DNA from: Caulobacter sp. CCUG 60055
Lineage (GTDB): Bacteria > Pseudomonadota > Alphaproteobacteria > Caulobacterales > Caulobacteraceae
Length of the DNA: 64,000 nucleotides
Reading direction: 5' to 3'
Assembly (NCBI RefSeq): GCF_022750545.1
Contig: NZ_PUIC01000010.1
Coordinates: 38,548 to 102,547 of the forward strand
Shown: piece by piece, positions 30,248-39,374 of the stretch
How the letters are laid out: the number at the start of each line of letters is the position of its first letter
Numbering within the stretch: the stretch's first letter is position 1
Program-made: the position numbers and the translations under genes
Notes under the pieces: model-generated
Databases searched by the model: none
Told to the model about the DNA's origin: nothing
Seen by the model: the letters and a program-made list of their open reading frames with translations, nothing else

Positions 30248-30276
30248 TTGACCACTTGTAATGTTATTTCATAACA
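30248..30276 (+). promoter_or_regulatory. Promoter with Zur-like box upstream of TonB receptor
   Basis: TTGACC at 30248-30253 and ATAACA at 30271-30276 form a -35/-10-like pair with a 17-base spacer. Overlapping the -10 is AATGTTAT (30260-30267), TTC, ATAACA (30271-30276). This matches the core AATGTTAT-N3-ATAACA(TT) of the proteobacterial zinc-uptake repressor (Zur) box with the right arm shortened. The region is AT-rich compared with its surroundings. The assignment to Zur is by pattern only. Confidence 0.55.
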
Positions 30277-30320
30277 CATGCCAACCGCGCACCTCCCATG
30301 CGCGATCTGGGGAAGTCACG

Positions 30321-32453
30321 ATGCGTCATCGCCGCCTATTGTTCGCCGCCGCCAGCTTCTGCGTCCTGGCGGGCGCGGCCCAGGCCGAGGAGGCCGCCGC
30401 TCCGTCCGGCAAGGGTTCGTCCAAGGCTCCGGCCCAGGTGGACGAACTGGTGGTCACCGCCGAGAAGCTCGACGCAGCCCGCACAGGCATCCAGACCCAG
30501 CTGGGCGCCTCGACCTACACCATCACCCGCCAGTCGATCCAAGCCCAGCCGGGCGCCGACAACACCGGCCTCAACTCGGTGATCCTCCAGGCGCCGGGCG
30601 TCACCCAGGACAGCTTCGGCCAGCTGCACGTGCGCGGCGACCACAACGGCCTGCAGTACCGCCTGAACGGGGTGATCCTGCCCGAGGGCCTGTCGGTGTT
30701 CGGCCAGACCCTCAGCCCCAAGCTGGCCGACAGCGTCCAGCTGATCACCGGCGCCCTGCCGGCCGAATATGGGCTGCGCACCGCCGGCGTCGTCGACATC
30801 AAGACCCGCAGCGGGGTCCAGAGCGGCGGCTCGTTCGGCCTCTACGGCGGCTCGCACAACACCCTGCAGGCCAGCGCCGACGCCTCCGGCGGCACTGGCC
30901 GGCTGAACTGGTTCGTCAACGGCAGCATGCTGACCAACGACCTGGGCATAGAATCGCCGGACGGCAGCCGCACGCCCCTGCACGACCGCACCAAGCAGGG
31001 CCAGGTCTTCGGCTATCTCGACTACATCCTCGACGACACCAGCCGGGTGTCGATGCTGTTCGGCTCCGTGCGCCAGCAGTACCAGATCCCCAACCGCCGG
31101 GGCCTGCAGCCGACGCTCGGCCTGACCGTGCTGGGCCAGACGGCCTTCCCGAGCGAGGAGCTGAACTCGAACCAGCGGCAGATCTCGCACTACGGGGCGG
31201 TCAGCTACCTGAAGAGCGTCGACAAGTTCGACTTCCAGGTCTCGCTGTTCGGCCGCTATTCCAGCCTCTACTACAATCCCGACAAGACCGGCGAGCTGCT
31301 CTACAACGGCATCGCCCAGACCGCCTACAAGCGCGACATCGCCGGCGGACTGCAGGCCGAGGGCGTCTATCGCCTCAATGACGACCACACCCTGCGCGGC
31401 GGCGTCATCGTCCAGGGCGACCGCGCCACCAGCGACACCACCGCGCTGGTCCTGCCGGTCGACGGCGGCGGGGCCCAGACCACCGATACGCCGGTCGGCA
31501 TCGTCGACAACAGCCGCAAGACCGCCTGGACCTACAGCGTATACGTCCAGGACGAGTGGCAGATCGTCCCCAGCCTGACCCTGAACTACGGCGTGCGCTT
31601 CGATCAGGTCGACGCCTACACCGACGAGAACCAGGTCAGCCCCCGCGCCAACCTGGTGTGGAAGCCGTGGTCGACGACCACCTTCCACGCCGGCTACGCC
31701 CGCTACTTCACGCCCGCCCCGTTCGAGCTGGTGGCCAGCGAGACGGTGGCCAAGTTCGCCGGCACCACGGCGGCGGCCCAGGGGACCCAGAACGATCCGC
31801 CCAAGGCCGAGCGCGCCGACTATTACGACGTCGGCGTCGAGCACAAGCTGACCCCGGCCCTGACCGTCGGCCTCGACACCTACTACAAGAAGTCCAAGAA
31901 TCTGCTCGACGAGGGGCAGTTCGGCGCGCCGATCATCCTGACCCCGTTCAACTACCGCGACGGGATCCAGTACGGCATCGAGCTCAGCTCGTCATACGTC
32001 GCCGGGCCGCTGTCGGCCTACGCCAACGTCGCCTATTCGTCGGCGCGGGGCCGCAACATCGTCTCGAGCCAATTCAACTTCGACCCGGGCGACCTGGCCT
32101 ATATCAGCACCCACTACATCCACCTCGACCACGAACAGAAGTACTCGGCCTCGGCCGGCGTCTCCTACCGGCTGGGCCAAACGCGCCTGAGCGCCGACGC
32201 CATCTACGGCTCGGGCCTGCGCAAGAACGGCTCGGTGCCCAACGGCGGCAGCCTTGGCCCGTACACCGTGGTCAATCTGGGCGTCAGCCATGACTTCCAG
32301 ATGCCGACCCTGGGCGGCATCTCGGCCCGGCTCGACGTCCTCAACCTGTTCGACAAGGTCTACGAGATCCGCGACGGGACCGGGGTGGGCGTCGGCGCCC
32401 CCCAGTTCGGCCAGCGCCGCGGCGTGTTCGTCGGTCTGACCAAGACGTTCTGA
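30321..32453 (+). CDS. TonB-dependent receptor, possibly zinc-regulated
   Basis: A 710-residue outer-membrane receptor. Signal peptide MRHRRLLFAAASFCVLAGAAQA; TonB-box region DELVVTAEKLDAART; plug with HVRGDHNGLQYRLNGVILPEG and ALPAEYGLRTAGVVDIKTRSG; barrel ending in GVFVGLTKTF. GGGGAAG lies six bases before the ATG. The STHYIHLDH segment in a C-terminal strand/loop is locally rich in His, which would suit metal coordination but is not diagnostic. The Zur-like box in its promoter suggests a zinc or zincophore receptor. It is a different class from the two other receptors in the window. A strong terminator follows. Confidence 0.9.
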   Translation: MRHRRLLFAAASFCVLAGAAQAEEAAAPSGKGSSKAPAQVDELVVTAEKLDAARTGIQTQLGASTYTITRQSIQAQPGADNTGLNSVILQAPGVTQDSFGQLHVRGDHNGLQYRLNGVILPEGLSVFGQTLSPKLADSVQLITGALPAEYGLRTAGVVDIKTRSGVQSGGSFGLYGGSHNTLQASADASGGTGRLNWFVNGSMLTNDLGIESPDGSRTPLHDRTKQGQVFGYLDYILDDTSRVSMLFGSVRQQYQIPNRRGLQPTLGLTVLGQTAFPSEELNSNQRQISHYGAVSYLKSVDKFDFQVSLFGRYSSLYYNPDKTGELLYNGIAQTAYKRDIAGGLQAEGVYRLNDDHTLRGGVIVQGDRATSDTTALVLPVDGGGAQTTDTPVGIVDNSRKTAWTYSVYVQDEWQIVPSLTLNYGVRFDQVDAYTDENQVSPRANLVWKPWSTTTFHAGYARYFTPAPFELVASETVAKFAGTTAAAQGTQNDPPKAERADYYDVGVEHKLTPALTVGLDTYYKKSKNLLDEGQFGAPIILTPFNYRDGIQYGIELSSSYVAGPLSAYANVAYSSARGRNIVSSQFNFDPGDLAYISTHYIHLDHEQKYSASAGVSYRLGQTRLSADAIYGSGLRKNGSVPNGGSLGPYTVVNLGVSHDFQMPTLGGISARLDVLNLFDKVYEIRDGTGVGVGAPQFGQRRGVFVGLTKTF

Positions 32454-32491
32454 AACGAGTTCCCCCTCCGATCCGAACGTCCTGGACAGGG

Positions 32492-32531
32492 AGCGTCCTC
32501 GGCTTGGCCCCACTCAGCCGAGGACGCTTTT
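32492..32531 (+). terminator. Rho-independent terminator after third TonB receptor
   Basis: A perfect 13-base stem, AGCGTCCTCGGCT at 32492-32504 and AGCCGAGGACGCT at 32516-32528, with an 11-base loop and a TTTT tail at 32528-32531. The right arm lies inside the last codons of the convergent MaoC gene, so one sequence serves as terminator and coding end. Confidence 0.88.
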
Positions 32532-33368
32532 CCCGTTCTTGATGACCGTCACGCCCCGCGCCTTCACGCGGGCCTCGAACGAGACCACATCGCCGTCCCT
32601 CCACAGGTCGACGGTCACGGTCTCGCCGGGGAAGACGGGCGAGGAGAAGCGCACCTGATGGCTCTTGATCCGGGCCGGGTCATAGTCGGCGAAGGCCTGC
32701 AGCACCGCGCGGCAGGTCAGGCCGTAGGTGCAAAGACCGTGCAGGATCGGCCGGGGAAAGCCGGCGGCCTCGGCCACCTTGGGGTCGGCGTGCAGCGGGT
32801 TGCGGTCGCCCGACAGCCGATAGATCAGGGCCTGGTCGGGCCGGGTCGCGAAGTCGAGCGACAGGTCCGGGGCGCGTTGCGGAACGGCGTGGGGCTCGGG
32901 CTGGCCGTCGGCCGGGCCGCCGAAGCCGCCGTCGCCGCGGGCGAAGGTCGACGAGACCAGGGTGGCGATCGGCTCGCCGGTGGCGGCGTCCTTCAGCACG
33001 GTCTCGGTGGCGATCACCGCGCCCTTGCCCGGTCCCTTGTCCCAGGCGCCGATCACGCGGCTGTCGGCCAGGATGCTGGCCTCGGTCGGCATCGGCCGGT
33101 GGAAGGTGACGGCCTGCTCGCCGTGGACCACCATCAGGAAGTTGATCCCCATGCGGCCGACGCCCGGCCCGGCGCCCCAGGCGACCACGGTGGCCAGGGT
33201 CGGCACCGCCTTCAGCCCGTTCTCATAGACGAAGGGCAGTTCGCGCTCGTCCATCGGGTCGGCGCCCATGCCCACGCCCAGCGCGTAGAGCATGGTCTCG
33301 CGGTCGGTCCAGGCGAACGCCTGGCCCTCGCTCTTCAGATCGAGGATGGCGGGATAGGAAATCGGCAT
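32514..33368 (-). CDS. MaoC family (R)-specific enoyl-CoA hydratase (hydratase 2-like)
   Basis: About 284 residues from the ATG at 33368, which has GGGAGG upstream; an earlier GTG/ATG-rich extension is not conserved. It has two hot-dog domains as in peroxisomal hydratase 2: an N-terminal MaoC_dehydrat_N-type half (YENGLKAVPTLATVVAWGAG, NFLMVVHGEQAVTFHRPMP) and a catalytic C-terminal half with YRLSGDRNPLHADPKVAEAAGFPRPILHGLCTYG, containing the Asp/His pair of (R)-hydratases. It would hydrate trans-2-enoyl-CoA to (R)-3-hydroxyacyl-CoA, possibly in sterol or fatty acid breakdown. No pathway partners adjoin. Confidence 0.9.
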   Translation of the reverse strand: MPISYPAILDLKSEGQAFAWTDRETMLYALGVGMGADPMDERELPFVYENGLKAVPTLATVVAWGAGPGVGRMGINFLMVVHGEQAVTFHRPMPTEASILADSRVIGAWDKGPGKGAVIATETVLKDAATGEPIATLVSSTFARGDGGFGGPADGQPEPHAVPQRAPDLSLDFATRPDQALIYRLSGDRNPLHADPKVAEAAGFPRPILHGLCTYGLTCRAVLQAFADYDPARIKSHQVRFSSPVFPGETVTVDLWRDGDVVSFEARVKARGVTVIKNGKSVLG

Positions 33369-33544
33369 GGCGGCCTCCCTGGCGCTTGGCGCCGCCACTC
33401 AACCCCTCTGACGTGGCGGCAGGCAAGTCTCGTCTCGGTTCGGGGCGTCCCGGATTGCCGCTCGCGTCATGATCGGCTAGAAGCGGCGGCCCCGATACAC
33501 GCGCGCCGCCGGCCGCAAACGCCAGACAGAAACAGGCCAGTTCC

Positions 33545-34339
33545 ATGGTAACGTCCACTCTGCCCGCCGGTTCGCAGCTTTCCGGCAACGTCGTGCTCTA
33601 CGCCCAACCCGAGCCGCTCAGCCTGGAGCTGCATGGCAAGCTGGGCATGAACCGGGTCGACAAGCCCTGGGGCTTCGCGGCCAACACCCACTTCGTGCCG
33701 CTGACGGTCACCGAATTCGCGCCGGCCGCGCTCAGCTACCCGATCATCTTCGCCGGCGCCGAGCGCCAGCCGATCGCGGTCATGGGCATCAGCGACGGCC
33801 AGAACCTGTTCATCGACGCGGCCGGCGACATCAAGCCGGAAGCCTACCTGCCGGCCTATATCCGCCGCTATCCCTTCGTGCTGGCCAATGACGACGTCCA
33901 GCAGCGCATGGTGGTCTGCATCGACCGCTCGGCCAAGGCGATGGGCGAGAACGCCGACGTGCCGTTCTTCGAGAACGGCGAGCCGTCCGACTACCTCAAG
34001 CAGTGCATCGACTTCTGCCAGAACTTCGACGTCGAGCGCGCCCGCACCGAGTCCTTCGTCCAGCTGATCAAGGACCTCGACCTGTTCGAAAGCCGCAAGG
34101 CCTTCTACAACCCGCCGGTCGCCACCGTCGGCACCGAGCCGGAGCAGGTGCTGATCGCCGAGTACTTCGCGGTCTCGGAAGAGAAGCTGAACGCCCTGCC
34201 GGTCGAGAAGCTGGTCGAACTGCGCGACAACGGCGCCCTGGCCCAGATCTACGCCCACCTGATCTCGCTGCTGGGCTGGGACAAGCTGATCGCCCTGGCC
34301 CTGACCCAGCAGAACCAGCCCGTCGCCGGCAACGCCTAA
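33545..34339 (+). CDS. SapC family protein
   Basis: A 264-residue protein of the SapC family (named after a Campylobacter S-layer-associated gene, widespread in alphaproteobacteria). Signatures: the N-terminal LHGKLGMNRVDKPWGFAANTHFVPLTVTEF, YPIIFAG, QNLFIDAAGDIKPEAYLPAYIRRYPFVL and FFENGEPSDYLKQCIDFC. No signal peptide is seen. Function is not established. In S-layer-bearing bacteria it is sometimes near surface-layer genes, but none is in this window. A GC-rich hairpin follows the stop codon. Confidence 0.9.
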   Translation: MVTSTLPAGSQLSGNVVLYAQPEPLSLELHGKLGMNRVDKPWGFAANTHFVPLTVTEFAPAALSYPIIFAGAERQPIAVMGISDGQNLFIDAAGDIKPEAYLPAYIRRYPFVLANDDVQQRMVVCIDRSAKAMGENADVPFFENGEPSDYLKQCIDFCQNFDVERARTESFVQLIKDLDLFESRKAFYNPPVATVGTEPEQVLIAEYFAVSEEKLNALPVEKLVELRDNGALAQIYAHLISLLGWDKLIALALTQQNQPVAGNA

Positions 34340-34352
34340 CTAAGGCGCCCGC

Positions 34353-34375
34353 GCCCCGCCCTGGCGGCGGGGCTT
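34353..34375. terminator. GC-rich hairpin between convergent sapC and MaoC-like genes
   Basis: GCCCCGCC at 34353-34360 pairs with GGCGGGGC at 34366-34373 across CTGGC, followed only by TTC. It could stop transcription from either side weakly; without a T-run the call is tentative. Confidence 0.4.
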
Positions 34376-34773
34376 CAGCCCCGGCAGGCGAAGACGCTGC
34401 GGGTCAGGCAGGAAAAGACCAGCCGGCCCGCCTCGTCCAGCAGGTCGTGCTGGGCCATGACCACGCCCTTGGCGTCGCCGACCGGGTCCTTGGCCAGCAC
34501 GGTCATCCGCCCGCGCAGCAGTTCGCCCGCCGGCGGATTGCGGGCCCAGCGCAGGGCGTCGACCCCGACCCGCTTGGTCTGCGGCCAGTCGGCCGAGGCG
34601 GCGGCGTCCAGCCGCGACCAGATGGCGTAGACCATGGCGTCGGGCGCGCCCCGGTCGGGGCTCCATCCCGGCGCGAAGGCGGCGATGAAGGCCGCCAGCG
34701 TCCTGTCGTCCACGGCGGTCGTCCCTAGCGACGCCACCTGGCCGACCGAGAGGTCTTCGAAATAGGCGGGCAT
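34375..34773 (-). CDS. MaoC-like hot-dog protein lacking the catalytic motif
   Basis: A 132-residue single hot-dog-domain protein. It opens with MPAYFEDLSVGQVASLGTT, the usual N-terminus of small MaoC-type hydratases. The segment that should carry the D-x-N-P-x-H catalytic motif instead reads AAFAPGWSPDRGAPDAM, so hydratase activity is unlikely. The second half (GELLRGRMTVLAKDPVGDAKGVVMAQHDLLDEAGRLVFS) keeps the fold's strand pattern. A paralogue with the complete motif is at 50307. The start at ATG 34773 is chosen because the longer upstream frame overlaps unrelated sequence. It may be a thioesterase or a non-catalytic binding protein. Confidence 0.78.
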   Translation of the reverse strand: MPAYFEDLSVGQVASLGTTAVDDRTLAAFIAAFAPGWSPDRGAPDAMVYAIWSRLDAAASADWPQTKRVGVDALRWARNPPAGELLRGRMTVLAKDPVGDAKGVVMAQHDLLDEAGRLVFSCLTRSVFACRG

Positions 34774-35008
34774 CGGCGTCTCCAGGCTGGACCTTCCACC
34801 TATTGATCCGGGCCGAATCGGGTGCGGCGCAAGGCCGGCCTCGTCGCCCCCGCCGTCCGCCGGGCCCGCCACGCCGTCGATGAAATGCGTTGACGATTGG
34901 CTGGCGCGGGTTTCCATCCCATCTGAGCTTTCCGTCCCGCGTCGTCCCGGCGTGGAGGGGAGCGCGCGGCGGCGCCGCCAACGTCCAGCCAGGGTCCGCA
35001 ACCAGCCC

Positions 35009-37171
35009 ATGCAACGCCTGATCGCCGCCGTGTTCACGGCTCTCGCCCTCCTGTCGGCGCCGTCGGCCCGAGCGGCCCTCGTCGACGCCGGCCACGTCAA
35101 GGCCGAGCTGGTGGCCCAGGGGCAGGTCGCGCCGGGCGCGACGGTCTACGTCGCCCTGCGCCAGAAGCTCGACAAGGGCTGGCACACCTATTGGCGCAAC
35201 CCCGGCGACGCCGGCGGGGCGACGACGATCAAGTGGGCCCTGCCCGCCGGATGGACGGCCGGCGACATCGTCTGGCCGACGCCGAAGCGCCTGCGGACCG
35301 GCCCGCTGACCACCTTCGTCTACGAGGACGCGGTGCTGCTGCCCGTGCCGGTCACGGCGCCGGCCGACGCCAGGCCGGGCCAGACCGTGCGGCTGGCCGC
35401 CGACGCCGGCTTCCTGGTCTGCCAGGAGGTCTGCATCCCGGCCGAGGCCAAGCTGTCGCTCGACCTGATGGTCGCCGCCGGCGCGCCCCAGGCCGACCCG
35501 CAGTGGGGGGACGCCATCGCCAGGACCCTGGCCGCCGCGCCCAAGCCCGCCGGCCTCGACGCGGCGATGACGCTCGTCGGCGGGGCGGTCAAGATCAGCG
35601 TCGCCGGCGCGCCGCTGAAGGGCGGGAACTTCCCCGACGCCTATTTCCTGCCCTTCGACCCCGTCGCCCTCGACCTTTCCAAGCCGCAGACCATCGAGCG
35701 CGGCCCGGAGGGCCTGACGCTCGCCGCCGGCCCCGGCTACGCCTTCCAGCAGGGCAAGTCGCCGCCCGGCCTGCAGGGGGTTGTCGACCTGGGCGATGGC
35801 CGCGCCTACGAGATCGACGCCAGGGCCGGCCCAGCCGTGGCCGGGACCGCTGGGCTGGGCGCGCCGGTCAAGGCCGCGCCCCGGGGCGGCGCGGGCCTGA
35901 ACTTGGCCACGGCGGCGCTGTTCGCCTTCCTCGGCGGGCTGATCCTCAACCTGATGCCCTGCGTCTTCCCGGTGCTGTCGATGAAGGCGGCGTCGCTGGC
36001 GCGCCACGCCCACGCGCCGGCGCGGGCGCGGCTGGAGGGCGCGGCCTTCTTCGTCGGCGTCGTGGCGACCTTCCTGGCCCTGGCCGGCCTGCTGATCGCG
36101 CTCAAGGCGGCCGGGGCGGCGGTCGGCTGGGGCTTCCAGCTGCAGTCGCCCCCGGTGGTCGCCGCCCTGGCCCTGATCATGCTGCTGGTCGGGCTGAACC
36201 TGTCGGGCCTGTTCGAGATCGGAACCTCGGTCCAGGGCGTCGGCGGCCGCGCCGCGTCCGCCGGCGGCGTGGCCGGCGCCTTCCTCACCGGCGTGCTGGC
36301 GGTGGTGGTGGCCGCGCCTTGCACGGCGCCGTTCATGGCCGGCGCGCTGGGCTACGCCTTCACCCAGAGCGCCCCGGTGGCGCTGGCGGTGTTCCTGGCC
36401 CTGGCGGTGGGGTTCGCCCTGCCGTTCGCCGCCCTGGCCTTCTTGCCCGGCCTTCTGAAGGTCTTCCCCAGGCCGGGGGCGTGGATGGAGGGCCTGAAGA
36501 AGCTGCTGGCCTTCGGCGTCTACGCCACGGCGGCGTGGCTGGTCTGGGTGTTCAGCGTCCAGACCGGACCGGGCCTGCTGGCCTGGCTGCTGGCCGCCGT
36601 CGTGCTGACCGGCCTCGGCGGCTGGCTGCTCGGCGTCGCCCAGCGGCGCTCCGGCCGGGGCGCGGGCGCCCTCGTCGCCCTGACGGGCGGCGTGCTGGCG
36701 CTCGCCGCGGCCGTCGGCGCCGGCGTGGCCCAGCCGGCCTTGTCGCCGAACCCGTCTCCGGCCGGGGCGGCGGCCGGCCCCGTTTCCGGCCAGGCCGCCC
36801 CCGCGACCGGCGAGGCGGCCTCCGAGCCGTGGAGCGCGGCCCGGCTGGCCGAGCTGCGCGCCCAGGGCAGGCCGGTGTTCGTCAACTTCACCGCCGCCTG
36901 GTGCGTGACCTGCCAGGTCAACGACCGCGCCGCCCTGTCCAGCCCGGCGGTGGCCGAGGCCTTCAAGCGCACGGGCGCGGTCTATCTCAAGGGCGACTGG
37001 ACCAACCGGGACGGCGCCATCGCGGCCGAACTGGCCGCCCATGGCCGCGCCGGCGTGCCGCTCTATCTGATCTACGACGCCAAGGGCGGCGAACCGGTCG
37101 TCCTGCCGCAGCTGCTGACCGAGGGCATGGTGGCCAAGGCGCTGGAGGAGGCCGCGCGGCCTGCGGCCTGA
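35009..37171 (+). CDS. DsbD/ScsB-type thiol:disulfide interchange protein
   Basis: A 720-residue transmembrane reductase that carries electrons from cytoplasmic thioredoxin to periplasmic partners. Signal peptide (LIAAVFTALALLSAPSARA), then a periplasmic DsbD-alpha-like domain (about 25-300) with KGWHTYWRNPGDAGG and C138-x3-C142 in VCQEVCIP. A membrane domain of about eight helices holds the redox pair C318 (NLMPCVFP) and C438 (VAAPCTAPF). A C-terminal thioredoxin-like domain has C632-V-T-C635 (AAWCVTCQVN). The WHTYWRNPGD block is typical of the ScsB-like branch. All three redox centres are intact. Monocistronic, convergent with a small exported protein. Confidence 0.93.
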   Translation: MQRLIAAVFTALALLSAPSARAALVDAGHVKAELVAQGQVAPGATVYVALRQKLDKGWHTYWRNPGDAGGATTIKWALPAGWTAGDIVWPTPKRLRTGPLTTFVYEDAVLLPVPVTAPADARPGQTVRLAADAGFLVCQEVCIPAEAKLSLDLMVAAGAPQADPQWGDAIARTLAAAPKPAGLDAAMTLVGGAVKISVAGAPLKGGNFPDAYFLPFDPVALDLSKPQTIERGPEGLTLAAGPGYAFQQGKSPPGLQGVVDLGDGRAYEIDARAGPAVAGTAGLGAPVKAAPRGGAGLNLATAALFAFLGGLILNLMPCVFPVLSMKAASLARHAHAPARARLEGAAFFVGVVATFLALAGLLIALKAAGAAVGWGFQLQSPPVVAALALIMLLVGLNLSGLFEIGTSVQGVGGRAASAGGVAGAFLTGVLAVVVAAPCTAPFMAGALGYAFTQSAPVALAVFLALAVGFALPFAALAFLPGLLKVFPRPGAWMEGLKKLLAFGVYATAAWLVWVFSVQTGPGLLAWLLAAVVLTGLGGWLLGVAQRRSGRGAGALVALTGGVLALAAAVGAGVAQPALSPNPSPAGAAAGPVSGQAAPATGEAASEPWSAARLAELRAQGRPVFVNFTAAWCVTCQVNDRAALSSPAVAEAFKRTGAVYLKGDWTNRDGAIAAELAAHGRAGVPLYLIYDAKGGEPVVLPQLLTEGMVAKALEEAARPAA

Positions 37172-37187
37172 TCCGGGGCGGCGGGGC

Positions 37188-37661
37188 TCAGACCGCCGGG
37201 GCCGGCGGGGCGGTGATCACCTCGACATTGTCGTTGAGCAGGTAGGCCATGTCGCGCAGGGCGGCGTCCTGGTCCTTGCCGGTCGCGGCCTTGCCGATCT
37301 CGCCCAGCTTCAGCGGCAGGTCTTGGGATATGCCGTGGAGGATGCATTTCAGGTCACCGTCGGTTCCGCGCGCCTTCAGCACCTCGTGCCCCTTCTGGTC
37401 GAGGGCGGCCAGTTCGCCGATCCGGGCGGAGAAGCCGTCGAAGCCGGCCAGGGAGGCGGCCGGACCGTCGGCCTTCAGATGGCCGCGCCAGGCCTCGACC
37501 TCGGCCTTCAGGCGGCCGGCGCGGCCGACGATGTCGGCGAACAGCGGCTCCTTGGCCACCGATTGCGGCGCGGCGACGGCGACGGCCGGCTTGGGCGCGG
37601 CGGCGGCCGGTCCGGTCGAGGCGAGCCAGAGGAAGGCGGCGAGGGCGACATCGCAGGACAT
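37188..37661 (-). CDS. Exported protein of unknown function
   Basis: A 157-residue protein with a signal-like N-terminus (VALAAFLWLASTGPAAAAPK). The mature part is predicted helical (LFADIVGRAGRLKAEVEAWRGHLKADG, FSARIGELAALDQKGHEVLKARG), with one Cys in LKCILHGIS and no motif I recognise. It stands alone between the convergent dsbD-type gene and the divergent pgi. Its composition and codon use match the neighbours, supporting that it is real. Confidence 0.7.
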   Translation of the reverse strand: MSCDVALAAFLWLASTGPAAAAPKPAVAVAAPQSVAKEPLFADIVGRAGRLKAEVEAWRGHLKADGPAASLAGFDGFSARIGELAALDQKGHEVLKARGTDGDLKCILHGISQDLPLKLGEIGKAATGKDQDAALRDMAYLLNDNVEVITAPPAPAV

Positions 37662-37757
37662 TTTGGAATCTCTTTGCGCGAACGGCGTTGGATCAACCCG
37701 ATTTGATGATATTTAGCCCCGCCGCGTAAACGCGATCCTACCAAAAGGGTTAACGAC

Positions 37758-39374
37758 ATGGCCGAGCTCGCCGCCGCCTGGAGCCGTCTGGACGCCGCCG
37801 CCCGCGAGACCGAAGCCATCCGCATCCAAGACTGCTTCACCGCCGAGCCCGACCGGCTGGCCCGCATGACCCTCGACGCCGCCGGACTGTTCCTGGATCT
37901 GTCCAAGCAGGCCTGGACGGCGGCCGGCCTCGACGCCGCCCTGTCGCTGGCCGCCGCCGCCGGGGTCGAGGCCCAGCGCGCGCGCCTGTTCGCCGGCGAG
38001 GCGGTCAACACCTCCGAGGACCGGGCCGTCCTGCATCCGGCCCTGCGCGCGCCGCGCGGCGCCGCCTTCGCCGCCAAGGGCCAGCCGGTGTCGAGCGAGG
38101 TCGAGGCCGGCCGCGCCGCCATGCGCGCCTTCGCCGACGGCGTGCGTTCGGGCGCGATCGCCGGCGCCGCCGGCAAGCCGTTCCGCAAGGTGCTGCACAT
38201 CGGCATCGGCGGCTCGGACCTGGGGCCCCGGCTGGTGTGGGAGGCGCTGCGGCCGCTCGACCCGCAGATCGAGCTGCGCTTCACCGCCAATGTCGACGGC
38301 GCCGAGATCGCCGCCGCCCTGGAAGGGCTCGATCCGGCCGAGACCCTGGTGGTCGCCGTCTCCAAGACCTTCACCACCCTTGAGACCATGGCCAACGCCG
38401 AGGCGGCGCGGGCCTGGCTGCGCGCCGCCTTGGGCGAGGCGGGCGACGCCCATCTGGTCGCGGTGTCTGCCAATCCGCAGGCGGCCCAGGCGTTCGGCGT
38501 GCCGGCCGAGCGGGTGTTCGCCTTCTGGGACTGGGTCGGCGGCCGCTATTCGATCTGGTCGGCGGTGGGCCTGTCCTGCGCCGTCGGCCTGGGCTGGGAG
38601 CGGTTCCAGGCCTTCCTCGACGGGGCGGCCGAGATGGACGCCCACTTCGTCGCCGCCCCCATGGCGCGCAACGCGCCGGTGCTGTTGGCCCTGGCGCACC
38701 TGTTCAACCGCAACGGCCTTTCCCGCCCGATCCGCGCCGTCGTGCCCTACGCCCAGCGCCTGCGCCTGTTCCCGGCCTTCCTCCAGCAGCTGGAGATGGA
38801 ATCCAACGGCAAGCGGGTGACGCCGCAGGGCCTGCCGTCGATGCACCACACCGCCGCCTCGGTGTTCGGCGACGCCGGCACCAACGGCCAGCACGCCTTT
38901 TTCCAGCTGCTTCATCAGGGCACGGACGTCATCCCCGTCGACCTCGTCGCCGTGGCCGAGACCGACGAGGGGCCGGCCGGCATGCACGCCAAGCTGTTGG
39001 CCAACGTCCTGGCCCAGGCCGAGGCGCTGATGGTCGGCCGGACCGAGGATGACGTCCGCGCCGAGCTGGCCGGCAAGGGCATGGCGCCCGCCGCCGTCGA
39101 CGTGCTCGCGCCGCAGCGGACTTTCCCCGGAAACCGGCCCTCGTCGCTGATCCTGCTCGACCGGCTGACGCCCGAGCGGCTGGGCGCCCTGATCGCCCTC
39201 TATGAGCACAAGACCTTCGTCGAGGGGGTGATCTGGGGGATCAACAGCTTCGACCAGTGGGGCGTCGAACTGGGCAAGACCCTGGCCGTCCGCATTCTGG
39301 CCGAGCTGGAGGGCGGCGCGCCGCTGGCGCACGACCCCTCGACCACGGCGCTGATCGAACGGCTGAGGCGTTAG
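37758..39374 (+). CDS. pgi: Glucose-6-phosphate isomerase
   Basis: Interconverts glucose 6-phosphate and fructose 6-phosphate. The 538-residue protein is full length for the family and has the conserved blocks LHIGIGGSDLGPRLVWEAL, VSKTFTTLETMANA, the VGGRYSIWSAVGL segment, LEMESNGKRV with the catalytic Glu, GTNGQHAFFQLLHQG, and the C-terminal signature INSFDQWGVELGK. AAGGG upstream of the ATG fits a ribosome-binding site. Its stop overlaps the convergent small exported gene by four bases. Confidence 0.97.
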   Translation: MAELAAAWSRLDAAARETEAIRIQDCFTAEPDRLARMTLDAAGLFLDLSKQAWTAAGLDAALSLAAAAGVEAQRARLFAGEAVNTSEDRAVLHPALRAPRGAAFAAKGQPVSSEVEAGRAAMRAFADGVRSGAIAGAAGKPFRKVLHIGIGGSDLGPRLVWEALRPLDPQIELRFTANVDGAEIAAALEGLDPAETLVVAVSKTFTTLETMANAEAARAWLRAALGEAGDAHLVAVSANPQAAQAFGVPAERVFAFWDWVGGRYSIWSAVGLSCAVGLGWERFQAFLDGAAEMDAHFVAAPMARNAPVLLALAHLFNRNGLSRPIRAVVPYAQRLRLFPAFLQQLEMESNGKRVTPQGLPSMHHTAASVFGDAGTNGQHAFFQLLHQGTDVIPVDLVAVAETDEGPAGMHAKLLANVLAQAEALMVGRTEDDVRAELAGKGMAPAAVDVLAPQRTFPGNRPSSLILLDRLTPERLGALIALYEHKTFVEGVIWGINSFDQWGVELGKTLAVRILAELEGGAPLAHDPSTTALIERLRR

